Counted from the first letter of the stretch, positions 1 through 10,736 are shown. The stretch: DNA of 56,418 nt from Shewanella benthica KT99 (GCF_000172075.1 NZ_ABIC01000028.1:1-56418); one strand, 5' to 3'. Made by a program: numbers and translations. The notes: a model not told the origin generated them from the sequence alone.

Positions 1-336
1 CCGTATGTCCAGGTGAGGCCAACTTATTCCACTACGAGGCGTTTGAGCTTTTTCGCTCGGCTTATCCGCAGGGGAGTCAGAGGATGGTGATTTGGATGAG
101 TTTCTAGAGCTCAATGCTAGGCGGTCTTCATATTCACGTAACTTTCCCACAGTTCTTGAATGAGTAAGTTTGCTTTTTTTCACCGAGTTCAGCAACCGTA
201 GGCGGCTCTGTTGCGAATTGTTTTTTCTTTTTCATGAAGCTATTTTGACACGGCAAAGAGATCGTTCAATAGCGATATGACCAAACCTTATTGATCATCA
301 ATTGATCGTGTCAATAAGGGGCTGGTGAACGGTTAC
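1..336 (-). mobile_element. IS66 right-end fragment A
   Basis: This stretch matches the transposase N-terminal end and right terminal repeat (ending GGTGAACGGTTAC) of the fuller IS66 copy at 2294-3848. It differs from the other copies by many single-base losses in homopolymer runs, for example TT to T, CC to C and TTTT to TTT, so no long frame survives. It is either a decayed remnant or low-quality sequence at a contig end. Confidence 0.8.
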
Positions 337-894
337 CCTTTACTCACTGTGTTGCACTGCTGACAACGCCCGTGAAATAACTGGTATTCGGTGATGTCAA
401 GTGTAGGTTTAGGTAATTCAAACACCTGATGGCGATAACTTGGCGACGAGTTAGCCACAACTTTACCGCCACAATCAGCGCAGCAACTATCTGGCAAACA
501 AGCAATTCTCTCGTCAGTCTCTGTAAGCTTTGCTAATGGTCTTTTATGCCCCGTATGTCCAGGTTGAGCGCCAACCTTATTTCCACTACGAGGCGTTTGA
601 GCTTTTTTCGCTCGGCCTTATCCGCAGGGGAGTCAGAGGATGGTGATTTGGATGAGTTTCTAGAGCTCAATGCTAGGCGGTCTTCATATTCACGTAACTT
701 TTCCCACAGTTCTTGAATGAGTAAGTTTGCTTTGTTTTCACCGAGTTCAGCAACCGTAGGCGGCTCTGTTGCGAATTGTTTTTTCTTTTTCATGAAGCTA
801 TTTTGACACGGCAAAGAGATCGTTCAATAGCGATATGACCAAACCTTATTGATCATCAATTGATCGTGTCAATAAGGGGCTGGTGAACGGTTAC
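337..894 (-). mobile_element. IS66 right-end fragment B
   Basis: The fragment starts abruptly inside the transposase gene, at the equivalent of about 3301 in the fuller copy, directly after the terminal repeat of fragment A. It runs to its own right terminal repeat. It encodes the IS66 N-terminal segment (residues MKKKKQFATEPPTVAEL, then an Asn/Ser/Lys-rich SSRNSSKSPSSDSPADKAE) at 815-640, after which an extra T in a T6 run shifts the frame. No left end is present, so it cannot move by itself. Confidence 0.85.
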
Positions 895-1202
895 TTGCAG
901 TAAACGTTGAATTTTACGTACGCTCAGGTGATAAAAGCCACTGAGCACAGCCACGTAATACCATTCTAAGTAAAAATATGATCTAATTGTGGCCATCACA
1001 TCTTCTTCATTTGTACTCATGGATAATTTTAAAAATACAGATTTCAATGATCTCGCTCGTAAGCAGAGGCGGCTCTGTTGCGAATTGTTTTTCTTTTTCA
1101 TGAAGCTATTTTGACACGGCAAAGAGATCGTTCAATAGCGATATGACCCAACCTTATTGATCATCAATTGATCGTGTCAATAAGGGGCTGGTGAACGGTT
1201 AC
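895..1202 (-). mobile_element. IS66 right-end fragment C, chimeric
   Basis: It begins with about 64 bases of internal IS66 transposase sequence (895-958, equal to about 3184-3248 of the fuller copy) joined directly to the terminal repeat of fragment B. Non-IS66 DNA follows (959-1066), then the first codons and right terminal repeat of another IS66 (1067-1202). The 88-codon open frame that crosses these joints is a chimera and not a real gene. Confidence 0.8.
959..1020 (-). pseudogene. Start of a small unidentified gene, cut by IS66 pieces
   Basis: On the minus strand an ATG at 1020 opens a frame reading MSTNEEDVMATIRSYFYLEW before it runs into IS66 sequence. This resembles the beginning of NTF2-like or SnoaL-like small proteins, but only about 20 residues survive and no ribosome binding site is convincing. 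The identification is tentative. It shows that this locus held a host gene before the IS66 rearrangements. Confidence 0.25.
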
Positions 1203-1260
1203 CTAGTGTGATTAAAACCAGCGATCAAGCTTGATGGAAAGCCACAATCATTGCCCTCAT

Positions 1261-2157
1261 TTAGTTAGCACCGCTCACTCTTGGGTATTTATCACAGATC
1301 CAATCAACGATTTTCATGATTCTGGCATCGCGCTGCTTCGATGACTTATATGCTATCGAATAATTAAAACCTGAATAACACGAAGGGAGATCTAATTTCA
1401 CCAAATTACCGGATTCAATTTCGACCCTTAAGGTTTGTTCAACTCCAAGTACAATACCTTCTCCATAAATAGCGGCTTGAACGGCAAGCATATTATGATT
1501 GAACACTAACTTTTTCTGATCCGAGCTCATTTCGACACTGTTATCCCTGAACCAGCTATCCCAATCAAGGCCATAATCTTTATGTTTTGAAAATAATAAA
1601 CAATGGCCATGTAAATTTTCCGTAGTGATTATTTTTGACTTTTCAAGGTATTTAGGACTACAAAATGCAATAAGCGTCTCTTTAATAAGAGGTTTAAAAA
1701 TATAACCATCTTGTGACTCTCGAGTCACAATAAATATATCTGCCATCATATCGCTCATTTCAATGTCGTTTTGAAACATGCCGACGATTATATTCAATTC
1801 AGGGTATTGCTTTCTTAACTTCTCCATATTCGGAACCAACCACCTGGCCGCGAGAGATGTATAAGAGTGCACCCTGACCTCCCCTGACATAGTCGGCACT
1901 AGACTGGCACAGACACTATTTAAGTCATAGAAGACCGGAGACAATCTCAGCCTTAGTTCAAGGCCAGCTTCGGTAAGGTTGATCTTTCCTGCATTTCGAT
2001 AAAATAGTTTTTCTAAGAAGTATTCTTCCAACTGCTTGATCTGTTGCGACACAGCGCTTTGAGTAATACTCAATTCATTCGCCGCAAGAGAGCAACTTTC
2101 TAACCTTGCACAGCATTCAAAAATCTGAAGCGATCTTAATGGGATATTATTATTCAT
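1261..2157 (-). CDS. LysR-family transcriptional regulator (GcvA-like)
   Basis: This 298-residue protein has the standard LysR layout: an N-terminal winged helix-turn-helix at about residues 5-65 (SLAANELSITQSAVSQQIKQ) and a periplasmic-binding-like effector domain from about 90 to the end. Length and motif spacing are normal, so the gene appears intact. It is on the same strand as the hydrolase and cai genes, but a complete-length IS66 element lies between them, so any role in controlling carnitine genes is only a guess from position. LysR proteins usually activate a nearby target in response to a small molecule. The E. coli cai regulator CaiF is not LysR-type and no CaiF is seen here, which makes this gene a candidate substitute. 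Confidence 0.9.
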   Translation of the reverse strand: MNNNIPLRSLQIFECCARLESCSLAANELSITQSAVSQQIKQLEEYFLEKLFYRNAGKINLTEAGLELRLRLSPVFYDLNSVCASLVPTMSGEVRVHSYTSLAARWLVPNMEKLRKQYPELNIIVGMFQNDIEMSDMMADIFIVTRESQDGYIFKPLIKETLIAFCSPKYLEKSKIITTENLHGHCLLFSKHKDYGLDWDSWFRDNSVEMSSDQKKLVFNHNMLAVQAAIYGEGIVLGVEQTLRVEIESGNLVKLDLPSCYSGFNYSIAYKSSKQRDARIMKIVDWICDKYPRVSGAN

Positions 2158-2293
2158 AAATAACTAGATATCGAAAACCTTATAGCAGATTATAATAAGG
2201 TTTCATTTTAAAAATGTAATCACGCGCACAATAAAGTGTTATAGATTAGTTAACCAATGAGAATTTTATTAATTATTAGACAGTGATCACAAA

Positions 2294-3848
2294 GTAAACG
2301 TTCACCAGAAGGGCGTTGACTAAGCTGACACCAGGTCAAACACGTCTGGGTATTCACTGTTGCCTACAACGGCTGTAACGATCTTACTGATCACTGTAAT
2401 TGGCGATAACTGCCGTTTTTTGCATGTTTCAACCACTGACAGTAACCGGGAACGGAACTTCTCCCCTCGATCTGAACGGGTGCCATAGCAAATTTTACGC
2501 ATGATCACGCTACCACGTATGCAACGCTCTGCTTCGTTATTGGTCAGAGGAGTGCCTGGGTGATTAAGAAATACCCATAAGCCTTGCTCATATTTGAGAA
2601 TATGACGGCATCTGCCAGCATAGCGTGAAGCGGGCACATTTCCCCCGCACTCAAGCCAGCGCTTAATACTGCGCCTTAGTCGTTGCATTCGCCGACGCCA
2701 CATTATTTCCTCAACTTCACCGGATTCATATCTATGCTGGATGCGAAATACGGACTTGAAAAGCAATACCAGTCGGTTACCAATATTCGCAGTGAGGCCT
2801 TTTCCTGAATAATCGGCCATTTGTTGTAAATTGCGTAGCACCTGGGCTAGGCAAAACTGATGACGCTCAGGGGCTATCCAGTTGTAGCTCGGACATTGGT
2901 CGCTCACTACGATAGCTTGAGTCTGTGCACCTAATACCGATTTGGCGGCATCCTTATTGCGAAAGTATTTCACCACCTGAAATACCGCATCATCACCCGA
3001 TAGCAAGCATATCCAACGGGTATGCGCTTCGCCATTACGATTATGTGTTGTCTCGTCAACATGCACTAATGACGCTTTTTTTATGTGTTGATGCAAGGCT
3101 TGGTGTGTCGGCGTCAGCATACTACTGACTCGTCCTTGAGCCTCAGAAATCAGGTCTGTAGAGAAATGAGTACCATATTGGTCTTGCAGTAAACGTTGAA
3201 TTTTTCGTACGCTCAGGTGATACAAGCCACTGAGCACAGCCACGTAACTGAGCAATCGTGGCCCCATCTGACCATCGGGAGCGTCTTCAGGCAAGGCTCC
3301 TTTACTCACTGTGTTGCAATGCTGACAACGCCCGTGAAATAACTGGTATTCGGTGATATCAAGTGTAGGTTTAGGTAATTCAAACACCTGATAGCGATAA
3401 CTTGGCGACGAGTTAGCCACAACTTTACCGCCACAATCAGTGCAGCAACTATCTGGCAAACAAGCAATTTTCTCGTCAGTCTCTGTAAGCTTTGCTAATA
3501 GTCTTTTATGCCCCGTATGTCCAGGTTGAGCGCCAACCTTATTTCCACTACGAGGCGTTTGAGCTTTTTTCGCTCGGCCTTATCCGCAGGGGGAGTCAGA
3601 GCATGGTGACTTGGATGAGTTTCTAGAGCTCAATACTAGGCGGTCTTCATATTCACGTAACTTTTCCCACAGTTCTTGAATGAGTAAGTTTGCTTTGTTT
3701 TCACCGAGTTCAGCAACCGTAGGCGGCTCTGTTGCGAATTGTTTTTTCTTTTTCATGAAGCTATTTTGACACGGCAAAGAGATCGTTCAATAGCGATATG
3801 ACCAAACCATCAATTGATCGTGTCAATAAGGGGCTGGTGAACGGTTAC
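2294..3848 (-). mobile_element. IS66-family element, near complete
   Basis: The element runs from a left terminal repeat (GTAAACGTTCACCAG) to the inverted right repeat (CTGGTGAACGGTTAC), about 1.55 kb. It carries only the tnpC-type transposase; the usual accessory tnpA and tnpB genes are absent, as in the short IS66 subgroup. The eight bases on each side do not match, so the target duplication has been lost or the ends were joined by recombination. It separates the LysR gene from an IS3 remnant and the hydrolase gene. Confidence 0.88.
2320..3777 (-). pseudogene. tnpC: IS66 transposase, frameshifted
   Basis: The N-terminal part (3777 down to about 3590) carries the helical MKKKKQFATEPP segment. 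The main part (3459-2320) carries the zinc-finger region (CCTDCGG, CQHC) and the DDE triad of IS66: Asp in HVDET, Asp in VVSDQCPSYNW and Glu in NNEAER. Between them are two insertions relative to the in-frame copy near 55975: one extra T in a T6 run and one extra G in a G5 run at about 3565-3592. The product is therefore probably not made unless these are sequencing errors in homopolymers. Confidence 0.82.
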
Positions 3849-4087
<239 letters not shown>

Positions 4088-4133
4088 AGCCTTAATGATG
4101 AAGTTTAGGCTGATTTATATACAAGGAATTGAG

Positions 4134-5084
4134 CTATCCCAATATTTGACTAAGGTCTTCACTGACCTCATCGAGAAACTCATCCGCTTGATCAAACACT
4201 CCCAACATCTTAATGAAACCGTGAATAACACCGTCGTATATCTTATGTTTTACCGGCACACCACATGCGTGAAGTTTTTGCGCATAATGATAGCCATCGT
4301 CACATAATGGATCATACTGAGCAGTATAGATAAAAGTCGGTGGTAATCCACTATGATCGGCAGCATCGAGAGGCGAGAAATAGGGATTTTTAGCATCATC
4401 TTCACTGCGCATATAGTGGTTCCAATAATATTTCATACTGGCTTGCTGAAGCAGATAACCCTCGGCGTTGGCGACAGCCGAAGGGGTATTCCAACCATAT
4501 TGCACCGCAGGATAGACTAAAATCTGGTAAGCCAGCTTAGGACCATTCTCATCCCGCAGACGCAAACACACTGCGGCGGCAAGGTTACCTCCGGCACTGT
4601 CGCCTAAAATGCCAATTCGTTTAATATCCAAACCAAGTTGAGATGCATACTCGAACACCCACTGCGTCGAGGCATAACAATCATCCATAGGGATAGGAAA
4701 CTTGTGCTCCGGCGCCTTCTGGTAATTAATGGCAATGACCACGCTTCCAGTACGGTTGGCCAACGCCCGACTGAATGAATCATTAGTTTCGATGTTAGAT
4801 ACCACCCAACCACTGCCATGAATAAAGATAAGCCCGGACTGCAAACTGGCTGTATCTACAACACCTTCGGGGCGATAGATACGAATGGGTAGATCCGCCG
4901 TAGGCCCCGGAATAAATCTATGCTCTACGGCCGCAACGGTCTCGGGTTTACGACTCGGTATTGCAGTGGCTAATGCGGTCAGATCTTCACGTCTAGACTC
5001 TGCCGGCGTCATATCTTCATAAGCTGGGGCTCCCGAGTCACGCACTTCCTGCAAAAATTGTTCAACTTTTGGATCGAGCGGCAT
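4134..5084 (-). CDS. Alpha/beta hydrolase, HSL-type esterase
   Basis: This 316-residue protein is of the hormone-sensitive-lipase esterase type. It has the oxyanion-hole motif HGSGWV (usually HGGG), the nucleophile motif GDSAGGN, and later Asp and His regions (PLCDDGYHYA; YDGVIHGF) completing the triad. I chose the ATG at 5084 because an AGGAGA ribosome binding site precedes it and the product then starts MPLDPKVEQFL, as family members do. It is the next minus-strand gene after caiD, separated by two strong hairpins, so it likely has its own transcript. Cleaving O-acylcarnitines to free carnitine would fit the neighbourhood but is only inference. The third glycine of the oxyanion motif is replaced by Ser, which is mild. 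Confidence 0.9.
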   Translation of the reverse strand: MPLDPKVEQFLQEVRDSGAPAYEDMTPAESRREDLTALATAIPSRKPETVAAVEHRFIPGPTADLPIRIYRPEGVVDTASLQSGLIFIHGSGWVVSNIETNDSFSRALANRTGSVVIAINYQKAPEHKFPIPMDDCYASTQWVFEYASQLGLDIKRIGILGDSAGGNLAAAVCLRLRDENGPKLAYQILVYPAVQYGWNTPSAVANAEGYLLQQASMKYYWNHYMRSEDDAKNPYFSPLDAADHSGLPPTFIYTAQYDPLCDDGYHYAQKLHACGVPVKHKIYDGVIHGFIKMLGVFDQADEFLDEVSEDLSQILG

Positions 5085-5628
5085 GATCCTCTCCTTATCT
5101 CTAATGTGTTTTATTGAAATTAGTATTCTATTCAAATAATAAATTGGCACTTGGGCAAAAATTGCGTGTCGCCTCACTCTGAGCGCTTATAAGCTGAACA
5201 TTAAAAGGTCTGCCGCCTGACACTCACTAAAAGCAACAGAATCAAACGATGTGGGAATTGATGATCATCCTCTGACCCTTTGAACTAGAACATATGAGCA
5301 ATAAATCTCATCCGGAGGCATGGAAAAAGTCCCACTTCGATAAGCGTATAACCTTCTTCATTGATTTCAATGAGCGACTGGCTAATAACTGATACTCTAA
5401 GGTATTTACCCCTTTACAATCTAGGTTCTGATCTGACACCTGCCGAATGACTTTAGCGGGGAGCCACATAAATCACTCTGTTATATGCTGGGAAAAAATA
5501 GCGGTTAATTCTCTGACTCAATAGAAGAAAAATTAACCAAGACTTTCTCTAACACAGCTCTAGTAAGAGTGTGGTGAGCTCTGAATATCAAGGGGTCTTT
5601 GATATTCATGCCATCATTGAGCTCACCA
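5085..5628. other. Intergenic region with a long hairpin
   Basis: No gene is seen between the hydrolase and caiD. At 5573-5627 an outer 9-bp pair (GGTGAGCTC and GAGCTCACC) encloses an inner 9-bp pair (GAATATCAA and TTGATATTC), forming a long stem next to the cai terminator. The stretch 5100-5560 should contain the hydrolase promoter, but no clear operator stands out. Confidence 0.55.
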
Positions 5629-5674
5629 TAAAAACGGATCAATGTGGGAGCAGCATCTGTTCCCACCGTTTTTA
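5629..5674 (-). terminator. Terminator of the cai operon
   Basis: Inverted repeats TAAAAACGG and CCGTTTTTA, with an inner GTGGGA and TCCCAC pair, lie 20 bases past the caiD stop. In the minus direction the stem ends in a T5 run, as in a rho-independent terminator. Confidence 0.7.
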
Positions 5675-5694
5675 TCAAACAATTGATCGATAAA

Positions 5695-6480
5695 TTATCT
5701 GCCTTTCCAAACAGGATCGCGCTTCTCAGAAAATGCTAATGGTCCCTCTGAAGCATCCTCAGAATGTAATACAGATGGATAGTTTTTCAAGGTTCCACTG
5801 CGGATGTGACGATAGCCTTCTTCAACAGACAACTCACTCGTTTCGCGGCAGATCTCTTTAATAGCGGCAATCGCCAAAGGCGCGCCTTGAACAATTTGCA
5901 GAGCCAATTCACGGGCACAGTCCATCAGTTTATCACTTTCAACCACTCGATTAACGACTCCCCAACGCAGTGCTTCTTCTGCATTCATTCCGCGTCCAGT
6001 CATCATCAACTCATTGACAATAGCAGGCGGTAACAATTTAGGCAGACGTAACATTCCGCCACTGTCCGGCACAATACCGAGTTTGGCTTCAGGCAAGGCA
6101 AAGCTGGCATTCTCGGAGCAAACAATCATGTCTGCCGCGAGCGCAAGTTCAAAACCACCACCGAACGCATAACCGTTCACGGCTGCGATGACGGGCTTGT
6201 CTAGATTAAAAATCTCAGTTAAACCAGCAAAACCGCCAGGACCAAAATCGGCATCCGGTGCTTCACCTTCGGCTGCCGCTTTTAGATCCCAGCCGGCAGA
6301 GAAGAAACGTGCTCCGGCGCCGGTAATAATGGCGACACGAAGTTCTGGGTCATCACGAAATGCCAGGAAGGCTTCGCCCATCTCGAAGCTTGTTTTTGCG
6401 TCGATGGCATTCGCCTTGGGTCTGTCCAGGGTAATTTCTAAAATACTGCCATTGCGGATGACATGTAATGATTCGCTCAT
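5695..6480 (-). CDS. caiD: Crotonobetainyl-CoA hydratase (carnitinyl-CoA dehydratase)
   Basis: This 261-residue crotonase-fold enzyme has the same length as E. coli CaiD and is nearly identical in many blocks ([34 protein letters not shown], the C-terminus KRDPVWKGR). It interconverts L-carnitinyl-CoA and crotonobetainyl-CoA. The oxyanion-hole segments ([25 protein letters not shown]) and both acidic catalytic positions, in GGFELAL and [11 protein letters not shown], are kept. It is the last gene of the caiTABCD operon, 61 bases after caiC. E. coli has caiE after caiD; here there is none. Confidence 0.97.
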   Translation of the reverse strand: MSESLHVIRNGSILEITLDRPKANAIDAKTSFEMGEAFLAFRDDPELRVAIITGAGARFFSAGWDLKAAAEGEAPDADFGPGGFAGLTEIFNLDKPVIAAVNGYAFGGGFELALAADMIVCSENASFALPEAKLGIVPDSGGMLRLPKLLPPAIVNELMMTGRGMNAEEALRWGVVNRVVESDKLMDCARELALQIVQGAPLAIAAIKEICRETSELSVEEGYRHIRSGTLKNYPSVLHSEDASEGPLAFSEKRDPVWKGR

Positions 6481-6541
6481 GCTAATACTCCATTTATAGT
6501 CATCAAGGATGACTCTGATTAAAAGATTAATTAAATTAAAG

Positions 6542-8095
6542 TCATGTAAGAAGTTTCTTTTGCACCTTACAAGTACAAGTTCTTGGGAAGGACTTTCTTA
6601 TTTCCACTAATGATGGAACTTTAAACTTAGCCATATTTTCAGAACAATAATTAAGTATTTCATCGACACTCAATGATTCACCTTCATTAAAAATAACAAA
6701 GGCTTTTACCGCTTCATCACGAATATGATCGGGAATACCGATAACCGCAGCATCGAGAATATAAGGGTGTGACATAAGAATATTTTCAATTTCACTACTT
6801 GAAATATTCTCTCCGGCGCGTTTAATCATATTTGTTTTTCTATCAATAAAATAAAATAACCCCCTCTCATCGACATAGCCTTTATCTCCGGTGTAGAGCC
6901 AACCGTCGGCAGTCAGAACCTCGGCTGTCGCTTCGGGATCCTTATAGTAACACTTAAAAATGGTTCTTCCCGGGACTCCCTTGACTCGGAGATCGCCCAC
7001 AATATTGGGCGCAACTTCATCGCCATTTTCATCGGTGATCTTGGCATCATAGGATAGTCCGGGTCTGCCGATGGACGGCCAGTGACGTTCTTCACCAGGC
7101 GTATCGCCAATCAGGCCGACTAAGGTTTCTGTCATGCCATAGGAATTAAACAACTCAACCTTGAATCGCGTCTCGAAATCCAATTTTTCCTGATCTGAAA
7201 TATGCATAAAAAACAACATATCACGCAGACAATGCTCGCGCTCATTGGGCATGACAGGCTGCAACATCAAGGTCCGAACTATCATCGGCATGCTATGGGT
7301 AATAGTGGCCCTATAATCACAAACCTGCTTCCAGAACTTACGCGCACTGTACTTCTCAAGCATGACCAAACGCGCACCGACGGTAAACGCAGCCATGGCG
7401 GCATTACACTGAAAGTCGATATGAAAGCTGGGCATCATAGTCAGATAGGTGTCATCGGCTCTCAAGCTGGTTTGCCAGGCAGTGTAATAGCCCGCGAACA
7501 GAAGATTACAGTGGGTGATCTCAACGCCCTTGGGCCTGGAAGTCGTGCCTGAGGTACATAAAATTTCGACAACATCGTCACTGCTTAATGGCACGAGCTT
7601 CTCTAATTGAGTTGATTGTTGGCTCAAAAGTAAATCGAAATTAATGACACCCGATAACTCTGTATTTACCGTCCTTGTCACTAAGATATTGCTTACTAAA
7701 TTATCGTCATCCAGCTCTATTCTTTTAAAAACAGGCAGAAATTCCTCTTCAATAACGACCGCTTTCACATCACATTTATTTATGATGTATTTACATTCCC
7801 CATATACAAGTTGAGTATTAATAGGAACGATAACCGCACCAATTTTTGCCAGCCCAAACCAACAGAATATAAATTGAGGGCTGTTATATAACTGTACGGC
7901 TACTTTATCCCCCTTATTAATACCTAATTGCAGGAATAGATTTGCAGCCCTGTTAATTTCGTCATTCAATGCGCTATAAGTAAACTCTCGGACATCGCCA
8001 GCAGCATCCTCAAAAACTAATGCTGTGTTATCACTATATTTACGCGCACGCTCTTCCCACATGCATCTTATTGTTCTGCTACCAACGATATCCAT
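6542..8095 (-). CDS. caiC: Carnitine-CoA ligase (crotonobetaine/carnitine-CoA ligase)
   Basis: This ANL-superfamily acyl-CoA synthetase activates carnitine, crotonobetaine or gamma-butyrobetaine to CoA thioesters with ATP, supplying the first thioester for the CaiB cycle. The ATP-binding loop [10 protein letters not shown], the [14 protein letters not shown] block, the YGMTET motif and the hinge [12 protein letters not shown]...[17 protein letters not shown] are present. The start at 8095 ([16 protein letters not shown]) gives 517 residues, equal to E. coli CaiC; an upstream in-frame ATG at 8143 would overlap caiB. Near the C-terminus the usual GK of the catalytic-lysine motif reads CK ([11 protein letters not shown]), so the lysine is retained but the glycine is not. 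The start lies 10 bases after the caiB stop. Confidence 0.96.
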   Translation of the reverse strand: MDIVGSRTIRCMWEERARKYSDNTALVFEDAAGDVREFTYSALNDEINRAANLFLQLGINKGDKVAVQLYNSPQFIFCWFGLAKIGAVIVPINTQLVYGECKYIINKCDVKAVVIEEEFLPVFKRIELDDDNLVSNILVTRTVNTELSGVINFDLLLSQQSTQLEKLVPLSSDDVVEILCTSGTTSRPKGVEITHCNLLFAGYYTAWQTSLRADDTYLTMMPSFHIDFQCNAAMAAFTVGARLVMLEKYSARKFWKQVCDYRATITHSMPMIVRTLMLQPVMPNEREHCLRDMLFFMHISDQEKLDFETRFKVELFNSYGMTETLVGLIGDTPGEERHWPSIGRPGLSYDAKITDENGDEVAPNIVGDLRVKGVPGRTIFKCYYKDPEATAEVLTADGWLYTGDKGYVDERGLFYFIDRKTNMIKRAGENISSSEIENILMSHPYILDAAVIGIPDHIRDEAVKAFVIFNEGESLSVDEILNYCSENMAKFKVPSLVEIRKSFPRTCTCKVQKKLLT

Positions 8096-8105
8096 TCTCA
8101 ATGCC

Positions 8106-9332
8106 TCACTTACTACCAGAGATTTTGGCCAAACCTTTATCACTTAAACTTTGGATCTCTTCTTCTGAATAACCTAGGTCACTCAAGATATCCGCGGTAT
8201 CCATGCCGTGTTTCGGCATACCACGCCATATCTGACCCGGATTATTCTTGAACTTAGGCATCACGTTTGGCCCCTTGCAGGTCTTGCCATCAATGTTTTG
8301 CCACTCGGTAATAGACTCACGAGCAACATACTGTGGGTTAGACTCAAGTTCAGGAACCGTCAGTACCTTAGAGCTGGCTACTTTAAGCTCGGCGAATCTT
8401 GCCAACGCCTCTTCTATGGTGCGAGTCGCGAGATAGGCATCTAGGCTGTCTTCAACCTGCTCACCGAAAGGACACTCGACGCGATGGATCAACTGAGTTC
8501 CTGCAGGGATCTCCTCGGTGCCATAAAGATGGGCAATGCCCATATCCTTGAACAACTCCTCTATCTGCATCGCACCAACCAACTCCATGACGATATGACC
8601 GTCCTTGCAGGTATACAGGCCACAACCGGCATAGTATGGATCTTTACCTTTGGTCATACGCGGGCACATTTCGCCGCCGTTGAAATGATCCATCATGAAG
8701 TACTGACCCATACGCAACATCACTTCATACATAGCGATGTCGATGCTTTCACCGACACCCGTTTCACGAACGCGGTATAGCGCCGCCAGAGCTGAAGTGG
8801 TCGCCGTCATACCCGAGAAGTAATCAGCGGTATAAGGGAAGGCTGGCATAGGCTGGTCCTTGTCCCCGTTCTGGATCAGGTAGCCACTGAATGCCTGAGC
8901 GATAGTGTTGTAAGCAGGAAGATTAGTATACTCATCGGTGCCGTACTGTCCGAATCCCGACAGATGGGCAATAACCAGTTTCTTGTTGTGCTCCCACAAG
9001 ACTTCGTCTGTGATACCGCGACGAGCGAAGGCAGGGCCTTTACTCGCTTCGATGAAGATATCGGTGGTTTCCATCAGTTTAAGGAAAGCATCCCGCCCCT
9101 CATCTTTAAAGATGTTCAGAGACAAGGCATGTAGGTTACGTCGCGACAGCTCTGGGTAGTTAGGCTGCACACGTATGGTATCTGCATAAGCCACGTTCTC
9201 AATCCAGATAACTTCAGCGCCCCACTCGGCAAGCATCTGGCCTGCAAATGGCCCTGCGATTTCAATACCGGAAAATACAACCCGAACCCCAGCTAACGGA
9301 CCGAACGTAGGAGTAGTTAATTTCTTTGACAT
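8106..9332 (-). CDS. caiB: Crotonobetainyl-CoA:carnitine CoA-transferase
   Basis: This class III CoA-transferase moves CoA from the product thioester to incoming carnitine, so the pathway does not spend ATP at each turn. It has 408 residues from the chosen start ([15 protein letters not shown]) against 405 in E. coli, and shares long blocks such as [35 protein letters not shown] and [11 protein letters not shown]. The catalytic Asp of the family is at about residue 170 in PYTADYFSG. The start at 9332 is preferred to 9371 because of the AAGGG ribosome site and homologue length. A 211-base gap with stem-loops separates it from caiA. Confidence 0.97.
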   Translation of the reverse strand: MSKKLTTPTFGPLAGVRVVFSGIEIAGPFAGQMLAEWGAEVIWIENVAYADTIRVQPNYPELSRRNLHALSLNIFKDEGRDAFLKLMETTDIFIEASKGPAFARRGITDEVLWEHNKKLVIAHLSGFGQYGTDEYTNLPAYNTIAQAFSGYLIQNGDKDQPMPAFPYTADYFSGMTATTSALAALYRVRETGVGESIDIAMYEVMLRMGQYFMMDHFNGGEMCPRMTKGKDPYYAGCGLYTCKDGHIVMELVGAMQIEELFKDMGIAHLYGTEEIPAGTQLIHRVECPFGEQVEDSLDAYLATRTIEEALARFAELKVASSKVLTVPELESNPQYVARESITEWQNIDGKTCKGPNVMPKFKNNPGQIWRGMPKHGMDTADILSDLGYSEEEIQSLSDKGLAKISGSK

Positions 9333-9543
9333 AATACCCTTCTCTTTTATATTCAAACAAAGACTCTGCACGACGATGGCGTCGACAATCTTTAATAAAG
9401 ACTCAAATGGATTTGAAGATAAGGCGTACGGAACCTAGAAACCGTGATAAGACAGATGCGCGTTTCCAGGAACTGAGCAAGAATTTAATTTGCCTCCACA
9501 ATGATTTGTGGAGGCCTTGCCGTACGGATTAACCCAGCATTAA
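9333..9543 (-). promoter_or_regulatory. caiA-caiB spacer with stem-loops
   Basis: This spacer is long for an operon. It holds a perfect 10-bp stem at 9492-9515 (GCCTCCACAA, loop TGAT, TTGTGGAGGC) and a second imperfect stem (CCTAGAAAC with GTTTCCAGG, about 9434-9470). The string CGTACGG occurs twice, flanking the region. None is followed by a T run, so mRNA processing or stability control is more likely than termination. Confidence 0.55.
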
Positions 9544-10680
9544 TTATCTGTATTTCTTAAGCACAGATCGACCTAGGGTCAGAATTTGCATCTCATCTGA
9601 ACCGCCTGACACTCTGTCGACACGGATGTCGCGCCACATACGGCTGATACGATGCTCACCGACGATGGCATAGCCACCCAGAACCTGCATAGCAGAATCG
9701 ATGACTTCGAAACCGGCATTGGCGCAATAGAATTTACACATTGCCGAGTCACCGGAAGTCATCATGCCGTTATCACATTTCCAGGCTGCTTCATAAACCA
9801 TGTTTTTCATGCTGTTAAGCTTGATAGCCATATGAGCAAATTTTTCCTGGATCAACTGATAGCGACCGATCGCCTCACCGAATTGAACTCTCTGGTTGGC
9901 ATACTTAGCCGCATCTTCGAATGCGCAGTAGGCAGCACCATAATTGGTCAGTGCAACGAGGAAACGTTCAGAATCAAATTCTTGCTTAACCCGCAAGAAG
10001 CCATTGCCCTCTTTACCAAACATGTCTGACTCTTCCAGCTCAAGTTCATCGAACTGAAGCTCACAGCAGCTGTCCATTTTCAAACCAAGCTTAGGTAACT
10101 TATTTAGCTTGATTCCAGGTTTTGACATATCGACAAACCACTCGGTGAAGATAGGTTTTTCAGAATCTGCATCTTTGGCCATCACCACAATATAAGGCGT
10201 ACCCGCCGCACTAGTGATAAAGCACTTACTACCCGTAATATAAACCTTGCCATTCTTTCTCTTATAAGTGGTTAGCAAGCTACCCACGTCTGAGCCGGCA
10301 CTGGGCTCAGTAATGGCCGAGTTCCACATCTGTTTACCGGTACCACGTAGCGCCATGATCTTATCTATCTGATCTTGGTTGCCATGTTTTAGCATCGTGG
10401 TGATCCCAGGTAACTGATACAAGACATATGTCGGTGCACCTAAACGGCCCAGTTCTTCCCAGATAACGGCGAGGGTAACCATGCCAGCATCAAATCCACC
10501 GTACTCTTCAGGCAGTAGCAGGCTATCGATCCCCATCTCGGCTAACTCTTTGACGAATCTCTCTGGGTACTGACTATTTTCGTCACACTCTGCGAAATAG
10601 CTCTCCCAGTTCTCCTTCGCCATCAAGTCGCGAATACCAGAAACAAATAACTCTTGTTCGTCGGTTAATTTAAAATCCAT
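9544..10680 (-). CDS. caiA: Crotonobetainyl-CoA reductase (acyl-CoA dehydrogenase family)
   Basis: This 378-residue acyl-CoA dehydrogenase-fold flavoprotein (E. coli CaiA 380) reduces crotonobetainyl-CoA to gamma-butyrobetainyl-CoA, the terminal step of anaerobic carnitine respiration. Family blocks include the N-terminal helical domain ([14 protein letters not shown]), the flavin-contacting [18 protein letters not shown], the beta domain with SKCFITSA and [14 protein letters not shown], and the C-terminal helices [20 protein letters not shown] and [17 protein letters not shown]. Electrons are thought to arrive from reduced FixAB. It lies 56 bases after caiT, on the same transcript by layout. 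Confidence 0.97.
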   Translation of the reverse strand: MDFKLTDEQELFVSGIRDLMAKENWESYFAECDENSQYPERFVKELAEMGIDSLLLPEEYGGFDAGMVTLAVIWEELGRLGAPTYVLYQLPGITTMLKHGNQDQIDKIMALRGTGKQMWNSAITEPSAGSDVGSLLTTYKRKNGKVYITGSKCFITSAAGTPYIVVMAKDADSEKPIFTEWFVDMSKPGIKLNKLPKLGLKMDSCCELQFDELELEESDMFGKEGNGFLRVKQEFDSERFLVALTNYGAAYCAFEDAAKYANQRVQFGEAIGRYQLIQEKFAHMAIKLNSMKNMVYEAAWKCDNGMMTSGDSAMCKFYCANAGFEVIDSAMQVLGGYAIVGEHRISRMWRDIRVDRVSGGSDEMQILTLGRSVLKKYR

Positions 10681-10736
10681 CGTATATTCCTATAAATTAC
10701 TTTTATTTGGCTCAAATGCGGGCTTATCGGCCAACA

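Noticed and set aside
856..1122. 88-residue open frame on the minus strand
   Set aside because: It crosses three unrelated pieces (IS66 start, a host fragment, internal IS66) and is a chance chimera.
4095..4307. 70-residue plus-strand frame in the hydrolase gene
   Set aside because: Antisense to the well-supported esterase C-terminus.
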